In this document: one piece after another, positions 34,809 to 44,512 of the stretch
How the letters are laid out: the number at the start of each line of letters is the position of its first letter
How positions within the stretch are numbered: position 1 is the stretch's first letter
Assembly (NCBI RefSeq): GCF_000336775.1
Contig: NZ_AOLJ01000022.1
Coordinates: 208,210 to 272,209 of the forward strand
Source of the DNA: Haloferax gibbonsii ATCC 33959
Lineage (GTDB): Archaea > Halobacteriota > Halobacteria > Halobacteriales > Haloferacaceae
Reading direction: 5' to 3'
Length of the DNA: 64,000 bases
The notes under the pieces: model-generated
Seen by the model: only the letters and a program-made list of their open reading frames with translations
Told to the model about the DNA's origin: nothing
Database searches by the model: none
Program-made: the position numbers and the translations under genes

Positions 34809-35861
34809 ATGCGCCTCCGCGAGTTCGCCGTCGACCTCGAAACGCCGCTTTCGACCGCCAAGGGCGACATCGAGCGCCGCGAGGGATTCCTCGTCGCGGT
34901 CGATGCCGCGGGCGAGACGGGCGTCGGCGAGGCGACGCCGCTTCCGGGCTGGACCGAGTCGCTCGGCGACTGCCGCGACGCGCTCGCCGACCTCGCCGAA
35001 GGCGACGCCGCGGCCGACGCCGACTCCGTATCCGCACTCGAAGACGGGACGCTCGCGGACGCGCCCGCCGCGAGACACGCCGTCTCGCTCGCCGTCGCCG
35101 ACGCCCGCGCTCGCGCCGCCGACCGACCGCTCGCCGCGTCCCTAGCCACCGACTCGCACACCTCGCTTCCGGTGAACGCGACTCTCGGCGACGACGGTCC
35201 CGAGGCGACCGTCGAGGCCGCCGAGGCCGCCGTCGAATTGGGGTACGACTGCCTCAAACTGAAGGTCGGCGCGCGGGACCCGACCGACGATGTGGCGCGC
35301 CTGCGGGCCGTCCGCGAGGCGGTCGGTCCCGACGTGTCGCTCCGGGCCGACGCGAACGCCGCGTGGGACCGCTGGACCGCGGACCGCTTTCTCGACTCGG
35401 TCGAGGAACTGGGCCTCGACCTCGACTACCTCGAACAGCCGCTTCCCGCCGACGAACTCGACGGCCACGCCGTCCTCCGGCGGCTCCACGACACGCCCAT
35501 CGCGCTCGACGAGTCGCTGGCGGCGGTCCCGCCGCAGCGGGCGCTCGCCTCGAACGCGGCGGACGTGCTCGTCTGCAAGCCGATGGCGCTCGGCGGCCCG
35601 GACCGCGTCCGCGACCTCGCGGCTCGCGCCCGCGACGCCGGCGTCGACGTCGTCGTCACGACCACCATCGACGCCGTCGTCGCCCGACTCGGCGCGCTCC
35701 ACGTCGCGGCGTCGCTTCCCGGCGAACGAGCCCACGGGCTGGCGACCGCCTCGCTCCTCGACGCCGACCTCGCGGCCGACCCGGCTCCCGTGCGCGAGGG
35801 CCGGATGCGCGTCCCCGAGGGTCCGGGCCTCGGTATCGACGTGTCCGCGCTGTTCTCCTGA
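34809..35861 (+). CDS. menC: o-Succinylbenzoate synthase
   Basis: A 350-residue enolase-superfamily enzyme that dehydrates the MenD/MenH product to o-succinylbenzoate. The barrel motifs are visible: [11 protein letters not shown] (catalytic lysine pair KxK), [30 protein letters not shown], and [11 protein letters not shown] (second lysine). An alternative in this family is dipeptide epimerase, but gene order with menA makes MenC likely. It begins two bases after menA ends, so they form an operon. Confidence 0.9.
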   Translation: MRLREFAVDLETPLSTAKGDIERREGFLVAVDAAGETGVGEATPLPGWTESLGDCRDALADLAEGDAAADADSVSALEDGTLADAPAARHAVSLAVADARARAADRPLAASLATDSHTSLPVNATLGDDGPEATVEAAEAAVELGYDCLKLKVGARDPTDDVARLRAVREAVGPDVSLRADANAAWDRWTADRFLDSVEELGLDLDYLEQPLPADELDGHAVLRRLHDTPIALDESLAAVPPQRALASNAADVLVCKPMALGGPDRVRDLAARARDAGVDVVVTTTIDAVVARLGALHVAASLPGERAHGLATASLLDADLAADPAPVREGRMRVPEGPGLGIDVSALFS

Positions 35862-35930
35862 GCCGGTCGGCGACGATTCAACTCTCCACGGTCCAAACGT
35901 TTTTCACGGTTCTGCACGTCGAACCGGGGG

Positions 35931-36740
35931 ATGACCGAGGTCGAACTCGACTCCGACGCGGTACGGCTCGCGCTCGACGACGGCGTGGCGACGGTGACGC
36001 TGGACGCCCCGGCGGTTCGGAACGCGCTGACGGTCGAAGTCACCGCCGGCGTGCGCGAGGCGCTGGGCTCGCTCCCCGACGAGGCGCGCTGTGTCGTCCT
36101 CCGCGGCAGCGACGAGGCGGGCGCGTTCTGCGCCGGCGGCGACGTGAACGCCATGCTGGAGCTACAGGCCGACGCGATGACGCTCCCCGAGGCGGTCGAC
36201 CACGTCGTCCGCGACACCGCCGACTGCGTGCGCCGCGTCTACGAGTGCGACCTGCCGACGGTCGCGGCCATCGACGGCCCGGCCGTGGGCGCGGGCGGCG
36301 CGCTCGCCATCGCCTGCGACCTCCAACTCCTCCGCGAAGACGCCTCCGTCGGCTTCGGCTTCCGCCGGGTCGGCCTCGCGGTCGACTCCGGGCTGTCGTA
36401 CCTCCTTCCCAGACTCGTCGGGCGCAACGTCGCCATGGAACTCGTCTACACGGGCGAGAAACTCGGCCCCGAGCGGGCGCTGGAACTCGGCGTCGTGAAC
36501 CGCGTCGCCGACGAGGACGAGTTCGAGGCGGAACTCGACGCCCTCACGGAGCGCATCGCCGGCGGCCCGACGAAGGCGCTCACCGCCTCCAAGCGCCTGC
36601 TGCGCCGCCCCGACGACTCCATCGAGGCGGCCATCGAACACGAGGCGTCGGCGCAGGCGGTCATGTTCGGGACCGACGACCACGCCGAGGGCGTGGAGTC
36701 GTTCATGAGCCGGCGGGAACCGGAGTTCGAAGGCAAGTAG
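35931..36740 (+). CDS. Enoyl-CoA hydratase/isomerase family protein
   Basis: A 269-residue crotonase-fold protein. The oxyanion-hole segments are [11 protein letters not shown] and [20 protein letters not shown]. At the first catalytic glutamate position it has Val ([25 protein letters not shown]), where the second acid is replaced by Asp/Ser, so hydratase activity is not assured and an isomerase or thioesterase reaction is possible. Although it follows menC by 69 bases on the same strand, MenB is already present; a role in fatty-acid or aromatic-acid breakdown is equally likely. Confidence 0.82.
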   Translation: MTEVELDSDAVRLALDDGVATVTLDAPAVRNALTVEVTAGVREALGSLPDEARCVVLRGSDEAGAFCAGGDVNAMLELQADAMTLPEAVDHVVRDTADCVRRVYECDLPTVAAIDGPAVGAGGALAIACDLQLLREDASVGFGFRRVGLAVDSGLSYLLPRLVGRNVAMELVYTGEKLGPERALELGVVNRVADEDEFEAELDALTERIAGGPTKALTASKRLLRRPDDSIEAAIEHEASAQAVMFGTDDHAEGVESFMSRREPEFEGK

Positions 36741-36838
36741 CCGACTCGGCGGGGGACCGCCACGGGCCGCCCTCGCCCTCGCCTTCGGCGCATTTCGCTG
36801 TCGGTGCATACTTGTCGCCGCCCGGCGACGGCGGGAGT

Positions 36839-37555
36839 ATGGTCACCGTCACCGTCTGGAACGAGTACCGACACGAGAAGGAAAACGACGAGGTCGCCGA
36901 AATCTACCCCGACGGCATCCACGCGACGATAGCCGAGGGGCTCCGCGAGGCGGGTTACGACGTGCAGACCGCCACGCTGGACGAGCCCGAACACGGCCTC
37001 ACCGAGTCGGTCCTCGACGACACCGACGTGCTGGCGTGGTGGGGGCACAAGGCCCACGACGAGGTGGACGACGCAATCGTCGACCGCGTGGTCGACCGCG
37101 TCCGCGACGGGATGGGCCTGCTCGTCCTCCACTCGGGCCACTACTCCAAGCCGTTCAAGCGCCTGATGGGGACGACCTGCTCGCTGAAGTGGCGCGAGTC
37201 GGGCGAGAAAGAGCGCGTCTGGGTCGTCGAGCCCGGCCACCCCATCGCCGACGGACTTCCCGAGTCGTTCGAGGTCCCCCGCGCCGAGATGTACGGCGAG
37301 CGGTTCGACATCCCCGCGCCGGACGAACTCGTCTTCACGTCGTGGTTCGAGGGCGGCGAGGTGTTCCGCTCCGGCTGTTGTTACACCCGCGGCAAGGGCC
37401 GCGTCTTCTACTTCCGGCCGGGTCACGAGACCTACCCCATCTACGAGCAGGAGGAGGTTCGGACCGTCCTCGACAACGCCGTCGACTGGGCGGCCCCCGG
37501 CGACGGTCCCGACCCGTACTTCGGTAACGCGGAGCCCATCGAAGACCTCGACTGA
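36839..37555 (+). CDS. ThuA-like domain protein
   Basis: A 238-residue protein with the ThuA (trehalose-utilisation) fold, related to class I glutamine amidotransferases. Recognisable parts are [68 protein letters not shown], [13 protein letters not shown] followed by [15 protein letters not shown], and [16 protein letters not shown]. In bacteria such proteins go with sugar utilisation; no trehalose genes are near. The start ATG at 36839 follows a gap of 98 bases after the crotonase-like gene. Confidence 0.85.
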   Translation: MVTVTVWNEYRHEKENDEVAEIYPDGIHATIAEGLREAGYDVQTATLDEPEHGLTESVLDDTDVLAWWGHKAHDEVDDAIVDRVVDRVRDGMGLLVLHSGHYSKPFKRLMGTTCSLKWRESGEKERVWVVEPGHPIADGLPESFEVPRAEMYGERFDIPAPDELVFTSWFEGGEVFRSGCCYTRGKGRVFYFRPGHETYPIYEQEEVRTVLDNAVDWAAPGDGPDPYFGNAEPIEDLD

Positions 37556-37589
37556 GCCGTCGGTCGCTGAGCGCGGGCGAAGTAATCGG

Positions 37590-37594
37590 TTTTT
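37590..37594 (+). terminator. T-tract after the ThuA-like gene
   Basis: A run of five T follows the stop by about 35 bases in GC-rich DNA, suitable for archaeal termination. Confidence 0.3.
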
Positions 37595-37702
37595 CTCGGC
37601 TGCGAGAGCGTCACGCGTCCCTGAAGAGGCGTTATTTCCGAGTGACACCTACTGGCACGCACGACCGCGCCGCCCACGCGGCCGGCGGGTCGTGGTGATA
37701 TC

Positions 37703-38461
37703 ATGAAGGGAATCGATGGGAAAGTCGCGCTCGTCACGGGCGCGGCGTCGGGTATCGGTCGGGCGACCGCGCTCCGGTTCGCCGAGGAGGGCGCGATGGT
37801 CGCGCTCTCGGACGTGCAGGTGGACGCCGGCGAGCAGGTCGTCCGGGAGATAGAAAGCGAGGGCGGCGACGCCGCATTCTTCGAGGCCGATAGCTCGAAG
37901 GAAAGCGACGTGGCGAGCCTCGTCGACAGGGCGGTAAGCGAGTTCGGCGGCCTCGACTTCGCGCACAACAACGCGGGCATCGAGGGGACGCCGGGCCCCA
38001 TCGCCGAGATGTCCATCGAGGACTTCCAGCGGGTCATCGACATCAACCTGACCGGCGTGTTCCTCGGCCTGAAGTACGAGATTCCCCGCCTCGTCGAGAA
38101 CGGCGGGGGCGCCATCGTCAACACGTCTTCCGTGGCGGGACTGACCGGCGGCGCGAACCTCGCGCACTACTACGCCGCCAAACACGGCGTCATCGGGTTG
38201 ACCCGCTCGGCGGCGCTCGAAGTGGCGGCCGAGAACGTCCGCGTCAACGCGGTCTGTCCGGGCGTCATCGAGACGCCGATGATAGAGCGATTCACCGCCG
38301 GCGACGACGAGGCGAGGGCCGGACTGCTCGAAGACGAGCCAATCGGCCGCCTCGGCAAACCAGAGGAGATTGCCAGCGCCGTCGTCTACCTCTGTTCCGA
38401 CGACGCGTCGTTCGTCACCGGCCACCCGATGGTCGTCGACGGCGGCTACGTCGTCCCGTAG
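37703..38461 (+). CDS. Short-chain dehydrogenase/reductase
   Basis: A 252-residue classical SDR using NAD(P). The cofactor motif TGAASGIG, the NNAG motif (HNNAGIEG), the catalytic Ser in NTSSVAG, the YYAAK Tyr/Lys pair (HYYAAKHG) and the late GHPMVVDGGYVV tail are all intact. An Asp at the end of the second strand (LSDVQVDAG) suggests NAD preference. The substrate cannot be read from sequence; the length and motifs resemble glucose/3-oxoacyl reductase type SDRs. Confidence 0.92.
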   Translation: MKGIDGKVALVTGAASGIGRATALRFAEEGAMVALSDVQVDAGEQVVREIESEGGDAAFFEADSSKESDVASLVDRAVSEFGGLDFAHNNAGIEGTPGPIAEMSIEDFQRVIDINLTGVFLGLKYEIPRLVENGGGAIVNTSSVAGLTGGANLAHYYAAKHGVIGLTRSAALEVAAENVRVNAVCPGVIETPMIERFTAGDDEARAGLLEDEPIGRLGKPEEIASAVVYLCSDDASFVTGHPMVVDGGYVVP

Positions 38462-38481
38462 CCGACCCGCGCAGAGCCCCG

Positions 38482-38487
38482 TTTTTT
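38482..38487 (+). terminator. T-tract after the SDR gene
   Basis: Six consecutive T at 20 bases after the stop codon form a good archaeal terminator candidate. Confidence 0.4.
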
Positions 38488-38566
38488 CGCCGCCGGAGCT
38501 CGCCCGCCCGGACGGGGCCGTCCGGAGCGCCGACTATCATAAGTGGGTGCGGTCCGGAGAACGCCC

Positions 38567-38680
38567 ATGGCACAACCGACGAGCGGACAGCGGCGACTCA
38601 TGTTCGCCCTGTTCGCGTTCGCGGCGCTCGTCTTCCTCCTCGGCATCGTCGTCATCGGCTACCTCGCCGGCGCGTTCTGA
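38567..38680 (+). CDS. Single-pass membrane miniprotein, 37 residues
   Basis: A 37-residue frame: a short polar N-terminus (MAQPTSGQRRL) followed by one long hydrophobic helix (FALFAFAALVFLLGIVVIGY) and a tiny end. TATCATAA at 38534-38541 precedes the ATG by about 26 bases, the leaderless pattern. Codon use is haloarchaeal. I recognise no family; such helices often act as accessory subunits of membrane complexes. Confidence 0.6.
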   Translation: MAQPTSGQRRLMFALFAFAALVFLLGIVVIGYLAGAF

Positions 38681-38738
38681 AACTCCCGAGGGCACCCGCG
38701 ACCGTCCCCGCGGCTCGGGACGGCGAACAGCGGCCGGC

Positions 38739-39614
38739 TCAGCGGGTCGCGTCTTCCGGGTGGTAGGTCTTCCCGCGAGAGCCGTCGGCGGTCATCCGGC
38801 GGAGCGTCGCGGCGGCGTTGCTCGCGTCGTAGCCGAACAGCACGTCCTTCGCGTACTCGTCCGCGACCTCGATGGCGTGGATGAGGTCGTCCACGTCCAC
38901 GTTCACGGCGTACAGTTCGAGCGAGAAGTCGACGTCGTAGGGCTCCAAAAGCGAGACGAAGCCGCGGGCGATGGTTTCGAGCCAGTAGGTCGTCCCGTAG
39001 TTGGTGTCGTAGAGCGGGACGACGAACTCGTCGACGTGCGCCGAGAGCGCCTCGATGTCGAGGCCGGCGCGGCGGTAGAGGTGGCCCGGATAGGGGTCGG
39101 GATAGAGCGTGAGATACAGGCGACCGGGGACGCGCTCGGCCGCGTCGGCGACGAAGTCGGTGATGACCTCGGCGCGCCACTCGAACCAGGCGTCCTCGTC
39201 GTCGGCGTCGCGGCCGCGGTCGACGGCCCACGCCTCGAACTGCGAGGTACACCGGTCACACCGGCAGTACTCGTCGCGCGGGAAGCCGACGTCGTCGAGG
39301 CGAACGTCGCCGTTGGCCGCGGCGGCGTCCTCGACGATTTCGAGCAGGCCGGCGCGGTACTTCTCGTTCGTCGGGCAGATGTACGCCCAGTCGAAGTACG
39401 TTCGGTCCCGCGTCGCCGGGTTCCCCTCGCCGTCGACGGGGACCAACTCGGGGCTCTCGTTGGCGGCGGCGTTGTCGCCGAAACACGATATCATGTTGAC
39501 GGCGTTCGACAGCGGTTCGGCCGCCCGGCCGGTGACGTCCTTGACCTCGTAGAAGCCGCGGTCGAACTCCGGCCAGTCGACTTCCTCTTCGTTGCGCGTG
39601 ACGACCCCGTACAT
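38739..39614 (-). CDS. TIM-barrel-like protein with cysteine cluster, function unknown
   Basis: A 291-residue soluble protein. The segment CPTNEKYRAGLLEIVEDAAA, followed by VRLDDVGFPRDEYCRCDRCTSQFEAW, is the pattern seen in glycoside-hydrolase-like TIM barrels, where a strand ends in an Asp pair followed by a CxCxxC zinc-type knuckle. Later strands read RLYLTLYPDPYPG, DEFVVPLYDTNYGTTYW and DVDFSLELYAVNVD. No signal peptide is seen. It may act on carbohydrate inside the cell, but activity is not shown. It is read leftward between two miniproteins. Confidence 0.65.
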   Translation of the reverse strand: MYGVVTRNEEEVDWPEFDRGFYEVKDVTGRAAEPLSNAVNMISCFGDNAAANESPELVPVDGEGNPATRDRTYFDWAYICPTNEKYRAGLLEIVEDAAAANGDVRLDDVGFPRDEYCRCDRCTSQFEAWAVDRGRDADDEDAWFEWRAEVITDFVADAAERVPGRLYLTLYPDPYPGHLYRRAGLDIEALSAHVDEFVVPLYDTNYGTTYWLETIARGFVSLLEPYDVDFSLELYAVNVDVDDLIHAIEVADEYAKDVLFGYDASNAAATLRRMTADGSRGKTYHPEDATR

Positions 39615-39745
39615 GGCTCCGCCTTCGCGCGGGCGGCGGGTAAGTCGTTCGCTCTCGGCCGTGCACCTCCTCTTCGGGCGTCGTCACTGACCGGCCGCGA
39701 GTGAGGCGAACCCGGCCGAACGCGGCCGAGCACGCGAAAACGTGG

Positions 39746-39850
39746 TTACTCTTCGATTTCGACTTCGACGGTGTCTCCGCTCCCGGAGAACACGGTGTAG
39801 AGGACCGCCACGAGCGCCAGTACCAGAACCAGTTTGGCCTTCTTGGACAT
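39746..39850 (-). CDS. Single-pass membrane miniprotein, 34 residues
   Basis: A 34-residue frame beginning MSKKAKLVLVLALVAVLYTV, that is, a basic start and one hydrophobic helix, then an acidic tail (GDTVEVEIEE). Codon use is haloarchaeal and the start and stop are clean. It has the orientation expected for a protein with a small acidic external domain. No family recognised. Confidence 0.55.
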   Translation of the reverse strand: MSKKAKLVLVLALVAVLYTVFSGSGDTVEVEIEE

Positions 39851-40026
39851 GCCGAGAACTTCGACCGCACCGCACTAAGTGATTACGACACCGGGGCAAC
39901 TGCGGCGAGCGATTTAAAAACTGGATGCACGTTCCGACCTGGCGTTAATTAAATGACAGAACGCGCAGAAAAGTTATCTTATCTGAGAGCATTCCGTCAC
40001 TCGTTCAGTTTCCTTTGCTCCGCCCG

Positions 40027-41568
40027 ATGCAACTCGATACTCCGCTCCGCGTCCTCTCCGCCGACGGCGACCGCGCGATTACCCGCGCCGTCCAGCGGAC
40101 GGTCTCGAACGCCGTCGTCGAGTCGGCCGAGACGCTCGCCGCCGCTCGCCGCGCCCTCGACGGCGACGACGCGTACGACTGTCTCGTTCTCGGTTCGGCG
40201 TTTCCCGACGGTGACGGCGTCTCCCTGCTCCGCGAGATTCGCGCGGCCGGTGACGACCTCCCGGTCGTCTTCCTCGCGCCCGGTGACGCCGACCACTCAG
40301 TGACCGAACTGGTCGACTTGGATATCGACGCGTACCTCGCCCGCGAGGAAGTCCTCGCGCGGGCGACGGCGACGGCCGACGACGCCGGTGGTGTCGACGG
40401 TGCCGAAGACCCGCTCGACTCGCGAGTCCAGCGACTCGCCCGCGAGCGCCACAGGACGCGGGACGCCCGCGAGACGGCCGAACCGGTCGAGGAGGCAGTC
40501 GACACGGAATGGTTCATCGAAGACGCGCTCGACGCCCTCGACGACGTGTTCTACGTCTACGACCGCGAGGGGAAACTCGTCTCGTGGAACGAGCGACTCT
40601 CGGAGCTCACCGGTCTGTCGGACGCCGAACTCACCGGCATGTCGGCCGACGCATTCTTCCACGAGGCCGACCGTTCGGCGGTCGAGCGCGCCGTCGAGGA
40701 GGTGATGCGGACGGGGACGACCGTCGTCGAAGCCCGGCTCCCGACCGACGACGAGACGCTGTTGTTCCAACTCACCGGCCGCCGGCTCACGGGGCCTGAC
40801 GGGGAGGTCGTCGGCTTCTGCGGCGTCGGCCGCGACATCACGACCCGCCGGCAGCACGAAGAGCAGCTCGCACAGCAAAACGAGCGACTCGGGGAGTTCG
40901 CCCGGGTCCTCTCGCACGACCTCCGAAACCCGCTTTCCATCTCGATGGGCTTTCTCAACCTCGAACGGGAGGCCAACGACTCCGAACATCTCGAACGGGT
41001 CGCGACCTCGCTGACCCGCATCAGCGACATCGTCAACGACGTGCTGGCCGCGGCCCGAAGCGGAAGGGCGGTCATCGATTTCGCGCCCGTCTCGCTCGAA
41101 GCGGTCGCTCGCCGGGCGTGGAACACGGTCGAGACGGGCGACGCGACGCTCGTCGTCGAGTCCGGCGCGACGGCTCACGCCGACCCCGGTCGGCTCCAGC
41201 GGCTGTTCGAGAACCTGTTTCGGAACTCGGTGGAACACGGTTCCACGGGCGGTCGCACCCCGGCGCTGACCGTCCGCGTCACCGCGTCGCCGGCCGACGA
41301 GACGTTCGCGGTCGAAGACGACGGCTTCGGCATCGACGCCGCCGTCGCCGCGCGGGTGTTCGAACGCGGTTTCACCACCTCGCCCGAGGGGACGGGCTTC
41401 GGTCTCGACATCGTCCGGTCGCTCGCGGAGGCCCACGGCTGGACCGTCTCCGTCGGGTCGGCGGCGACCGGCGGCGCGCGCTTCGAGTTCGACGGCGTCG
41501 AGTTCGCCGACGAGGACCACCGCTGTCAGGCGAGCGCCGCGGGAAAAAGGGCGTCGAACGACTCCTAA
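40027..41568 (+). CDS. PAS-domain sensor histidine kinase with degenerate receiver
   Basis: A 513-residue cytoplasmic kinase. Residues ~5-110 resemble a response-regulator receiver, but the phosphoacceptor position in DAYDCLVLGSAFPDGDG is Gly/Ser rather than Asp, so it is probably inactive. A PAS domain (~155-275: DALDDVFYVYDREGKLVSWNERLSEL) follows, then HisKA with the phosphorylated histidine in LSHDLRNPLS (His297) and a HATPase domain (LFENLFRNSVEHGS, VEDDGFGIDA, GTGFGLDIV). No membrane segment is seen. The signal and partner regulator are unknown. Confidence 0.88.
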   Translation: MQLDTPLRVLSADGDRAITRAVQRTVSNAVVESAETLAAARRALDGDDAYDCLVLGSAFPDGDGVSLLREIRAAGDDLPVVFLAPGDADHSVTELVDLDIDAYLAREEVLARATATADDAGGVDGAEDPLDSRVQRLARERHRTRDARETAEPVEEAVDTEWFIEDALDALDDVFYVYDREGKLVSWNERLSELTGLSDAELTGMSADAFFHEADRSAVERAVEEVMRTGTTVVEARLPTDDETLLFQLTGRRLTGPDGEVVGFCGVGRDITTRRQHEEQLAQQNERLGEFARVLSHDLRNPLSISMGFLNLEREANDSEHLERVATSLTRISDIVNDVLAAARSGRAVIDFAPVSLEAVARRAWNTVETGDATLVVESGATAHADPGRLQRLFENLFRNSVEHGSTGGRTPALTVRVTASPADETFAVEDDGFGIDAAVAARVFERGFTTSPEGTGFGLDIVRSLAEAHGWTVSVGSAATGGARFEFDGVEFADEDHRCQASAAGKRASNDS

Positions 41569-41573
41569 ACCGG

Positions 41574-42041
41574 TCAGTTCACGTCGAGGTTGGCCGCGAC
41601 TTCGTCCTCGCGGACGATGGTCTCGCAGTAGTCGCAGCGCACGCCGTCCGAGAGGACCGTAAAGCGGGACCGGATGGGTTCGTCGGCGTTGGAGATGCAG
41701 TTCCTGTTCGGACACGAGATGATGCTCGCGACGGCGTCGGGGCGGACGACGCGGTTCTTCTCGACCACGTCGTAGTCGCGGACGATGTTGATGCTCGCGG
41801 CGGGCGCGATGAGCGACAGCACGTCCACCTCGGACTGGCTCAGCTCGCGGCCTTCGACCTTCACGATGTCCTTGCGGCCGAGGCGGTCGGAGGGGACGTT
41901 CATCCCGACCGAGACCGCCTCCCCGCTGGTGCCGTCGATGCCGAGGATGGCGAGGACGTTGAGCGCCTGTCCCGCGGCGACGTGGTCGATGACGGTGCCG
42001 TTTCGAATCTTCGAGACGCGGAGTTGGTGGTCGTCTGTCAT
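41574..42041 (-). CDS. pyrI: Aspartate carbamoyltransferase regulatory chain
   Basis: A 155-residue regulatory subunit that binds nucleotides and allosterically tunes pyrimidine synthesis. It has the N-terminal allosteric domain ([27 protein letters not shown]) and the C-terminal zinc domain with four cysteines (CPNRNC...CDYC). It overlaps the pyrB stop by four bases (ATGA), so the two subunits are made in a coupled way. Confidence 0.97.
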   Translation of the reverse strand: MTDDHQLRVSKIRNGTVIDHVAAGQALNVLAILGIDGTSGEAVSVGMNVPSDRLGRKDIVKVEGRELSQSEVDVLSLIAPAASINIVRDYDVVEKNRVVRPDAVASIISCPNRNCISNADEPIRSRFTVLSDGVRCDYCETIVREDEVAANLDVN

Positions 42042-42952
42042 CGGTCTTGGGAGAGGAGGATGTCCAACAGCGCCATCCGGACCGGGATGCCGTTGTGGGC
42101 CTGTTCGAAGTACGTCGCGTGGTCGGTGTCGTCGATGTCCGGCGAAATCTCGTCCACGCGGGGGAGCGGGTGCATGACAGTGAGGTCGTCCGCCGCCGCC
42201 TCCAGCGTCTCCGAGTCGATTTGGTACTGTCCCGCGACCTTTCGGTACTCGTTTTCGTCGGGGAAGCGCTCGCGCTGGATGCGCGTCACGTAGAGCACGT
42301 CGAGTTCGGGGAGCACCTCGTCGAGTTCGGTGTGTTCTCTGACCTGCGCGCCCGAGGCGTGGAGGTCGTAGCGGACGTTCCGGGGGAGCCGCAGGCTCTC
42401 GGGGCTGATGAAGTGCTGGCTGGCGTCGAAGTTCGTCAGCGCCTCGGCCAGCGAGTGGACCGTCCGCCCGTACTTCAGGTCGCCCATGATGCCGATGGTG
42501 AGGTCGTCGAGGCCGGCGTTCTCCCGGATGGTGTAGAGGTCCAGCAAGGTCTGGCTCGGGTGCTGGCCCGCGCCGTCGCCCGCGTTGACGAGCGGTACGT
42601 CGACGAACTCGGCGGCCATCGTGGCCGCGCCCTCGCTGGGGTGGCGGAGCACGAGCGCGTCCGCGTAGCCCTCGACCACGCGGACGGTGTCGGCGAGCGT
42701 CTCGCCCTTCTTGACCGACGACGACTCGACCGGTCCCATATCGACGGTCTGGCCGCCGAGGCGTTTCATCGCGGAGTCGAAGCTCATCCGAGTTCGCGTG
42801 CTCGGCTCGAAGAAACAGAGCCCGAGAACCTTTCCGGCGTGTCGCTGCCGGAACGCGGCCGGGTCGTCGTCGATGTCGGCCGCGCGGTCGAGCACCGCCT
42901 CGATGTCCTCCCGCGAGAGGTGCGACGCGGAGATGAGGTGGTCCTGACGCAT
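42038..42952 (-). CDS. pyrB: Aspartate carbamoyltransferase catalytic chain
   Basis: A 304-residue enzyme that joins carbamoyl phosphate and aspartate, the committed step of pyrimidine synthesis. The carbamoyl-phosphate loop is [20 protein letters not shown], with [26 protein letters not shown] and the [14 protein letters not shown] motif; HPLPRVDEI is at the C-terminus. The ATG at 42952 (MRQDHLIS) starts the conserved N-terminus; an upstream in-frame start would add 25 low-complexity residues. Operon with pyrI. Confidence 0.96.
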   Translation of the reverse strand: MRQDHLISASHLSREDIEAVLDRAADIDDDPAAFRQRHAGKVLGLCFFEPSTRTRMSFDSAMKRLGGQTVDMGPVESSSVKKGETLADTVRVVEGYADALVLRHPSEGAATMAAEFVDVPLVNAGDGAGQHPSQTLLDLYTIRENAGLDDLTIGIMGDLKYGRTVHSLAEALTNFDASQHFISPESLRLPRNVRYDLHASGAQVREHTELDEVLPELDVLYVTRIQRERFPDENEYRKVAGQYQIDSETLEAAADDLTVMHPLPRVDEISPDIDDTDHATYFEQAHNGIPVRMALLDILLSQDR

Positions 42953-43120
42953 CGATGAATGACGCGACCTACACCGACTTGAATCCCCCGGCATCGGACG
43001 CTCCGCGTGATATTCACCACCATGCACAGAATCGCCGACACCGCCGACCGCGGCGGAAACAGAAACTCGGTCGAAACGGTCGGAACACGCGGCGACGACC
43101 GACGCCGACCCGACTCGACC

Positions 43121-44374
43121 TTACGGCCAGTTCCCGGCGGAGTCGTAGGAGTCGACGACGCGCCGGATGGCGACGACGTAGGCCGCGGTGCGGAAGTTCG
43201 GCAGGTCGTGGGTCTCGTAGGCGTCGACGAGCTCCTCGAAGGCGTCGACGATGACGCGCTCCAGTTCGTCGTTGACGCGGTCTTCGGTCCAGTAGAACCG
43301 CTGGCGGTTCTGGACCCACTCGAAGTACGAGACGGTGACGCCGCCGGCGTTGGCGAGGATGTCGGGGAAGACGTGGACCTCGCGCTCGGTGAGCACGTCG
43401 TCGGCGTCCGGCGTGAGCGGGCCGTTCGCGGCCTCGACGACCACGTCCGCGTTCACGTCGTGGGCGAGTTCGCCGTCGATGGCGTTCTCCAGCGCGGCGG
43501 GGACGAGCAGGTCCACGTCGAGGGTGAGAAGCTCCTCGTTGGAGATGGCCTCCGTTCCCTCGTAGTCCGAGACGGTGCCGGTCTCGTTTTTGAACTGCTT
43601 GACCGCGCGAGTGTCGAGGCCGTCGGCGTCGTAGATGCCGCCGGAGGAGTCGGAGACGGCGACGACCGACGCGCCGAGGTCGTCGATGAGCTTCGCGGCG
43701 ACGGAGCCGGCGTTCCCGTAGCCCTGGACGGCGACGGTCGCGCCCTCGATGTCGCGGCCGAGGTAGTCGAACGCCTCGCGGGCGGTGAGCATCGTCGAGC
43801 GACCGGTCGCTTCGACGCGGCCCTCGCTTCCGCCGTTCGAGAGCGCCTTCCCCGTGATGACGCCCGGTGCGGTGGTGTTTTCGAGGGTCTCGTAGGTGTC
43901 CTTAATCCAGTTCATCTCGCGCTGGCCGGTGTTCACGTCGGGCGCGGGGATGTCGCGGTCCTCCCCGATGAGGGGGCGAAGCTCCTTGGCGAACGACCGG
44001 GTGATGCGTTCGAGTTCGGACTCGGAGTACGCCTTGGGGTCGATGACGATGCCGCCCTTGCCGCCGCCGTAGGGGATGTCCACGACGGCGCACTTGTACA
44101 CCATCCAGCCGGACAGCGCCTTCACCTCGTCGCGGCTGACGTTCGGGTGGTAGCGAATCCCGCCTTTGTACGGGCCGCGGTCGCCGTTGAACTGCGACCG
44201 GTAGGCGCGAAACAGTTCGACGTCGCCGTCGTCCATCTCGACGGCGAGGTTCGTTTCGAGGACTCGCTCGGGGTTCTTCAGCCGCTCGATAACGTCGTCG
44301 CGCACGTCGAGGTAGGCGGCCGCGTCGTCGATTTGCTCCTGTAGACTCTCGAAGGGATTCGCCTCTTGTGCCAT
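43121..44374 (-). CDS. gdhA: Glutamate dehydrogenase (first of two)
   Basis: A 417-residue enzyme interconverting glutamate and 2-oxoglutarate plus ammonia. Substrate-binding regions [35 protein letters not shown] and the catalytic Asp region [10 protein letters not shown] are clear, as is the nucleotide motif [18 protein letters not shown] paralogue lies 1 kb upstream (45404-46690) with the same motifs but clear sequence divergence. Cofactor preference of each copy cannot be read with confidence. Confidence 0.95.
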   Translation of the reverse strand: MAQEANPFESLQEQIDDAAAYLDVRDDVIERLKNPERVLETNLAVEMDDGDVELFRAYRSQFNGDRGPYKGGIRYHPNVSRDEVKALSGWMVYKCAVVDIPYGGGKGGIVIDPKAYSESELERITRSFAKELRPLIGEDRDIPAPDVNTGQREMNWIKDTYETLENTTAPGVITGKALSNGGSEGRVEATGRSTMLTAREAFDYLGRDIEGATVAVQGYGNAGSVAAKLIDDLGASVVAVSDSSGGIYDADGLDTRAVKQFKNETGTVSDYEGTEAISNEELLTLDVDLLVPAALENAIDGELAHDVNADVVVEAANGPLTPDADDVLTEREVHVFPDILANAGGVTVSYFEWVQNRQRFYWTEDRVNDELERVIVDAFEELVDAYETHDLPNFRTAAYVVAIRRVVDSYDSAGNWP

Positions 44375-44512
44375 GTCCTAATACGCTCCGGGCATCCGGT
44401 TAAGCGTAGCGGGGATTTTAGCATACCACACTATTGAGACACATACTCATTGATAAAAGGTAACAGCTAACGGAGGTTGGACCGACGGGGGGTCGCGCCG
44501 GTCCGAGCGCGC

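Noticed and set aside
44431..44455. Weak inverted repeat TGAG-N7-CTCA upstream of the first gdhA gene
   Set aside because: Arms are only four bases and the flanks mismatch; no regulator or consensus supports it.
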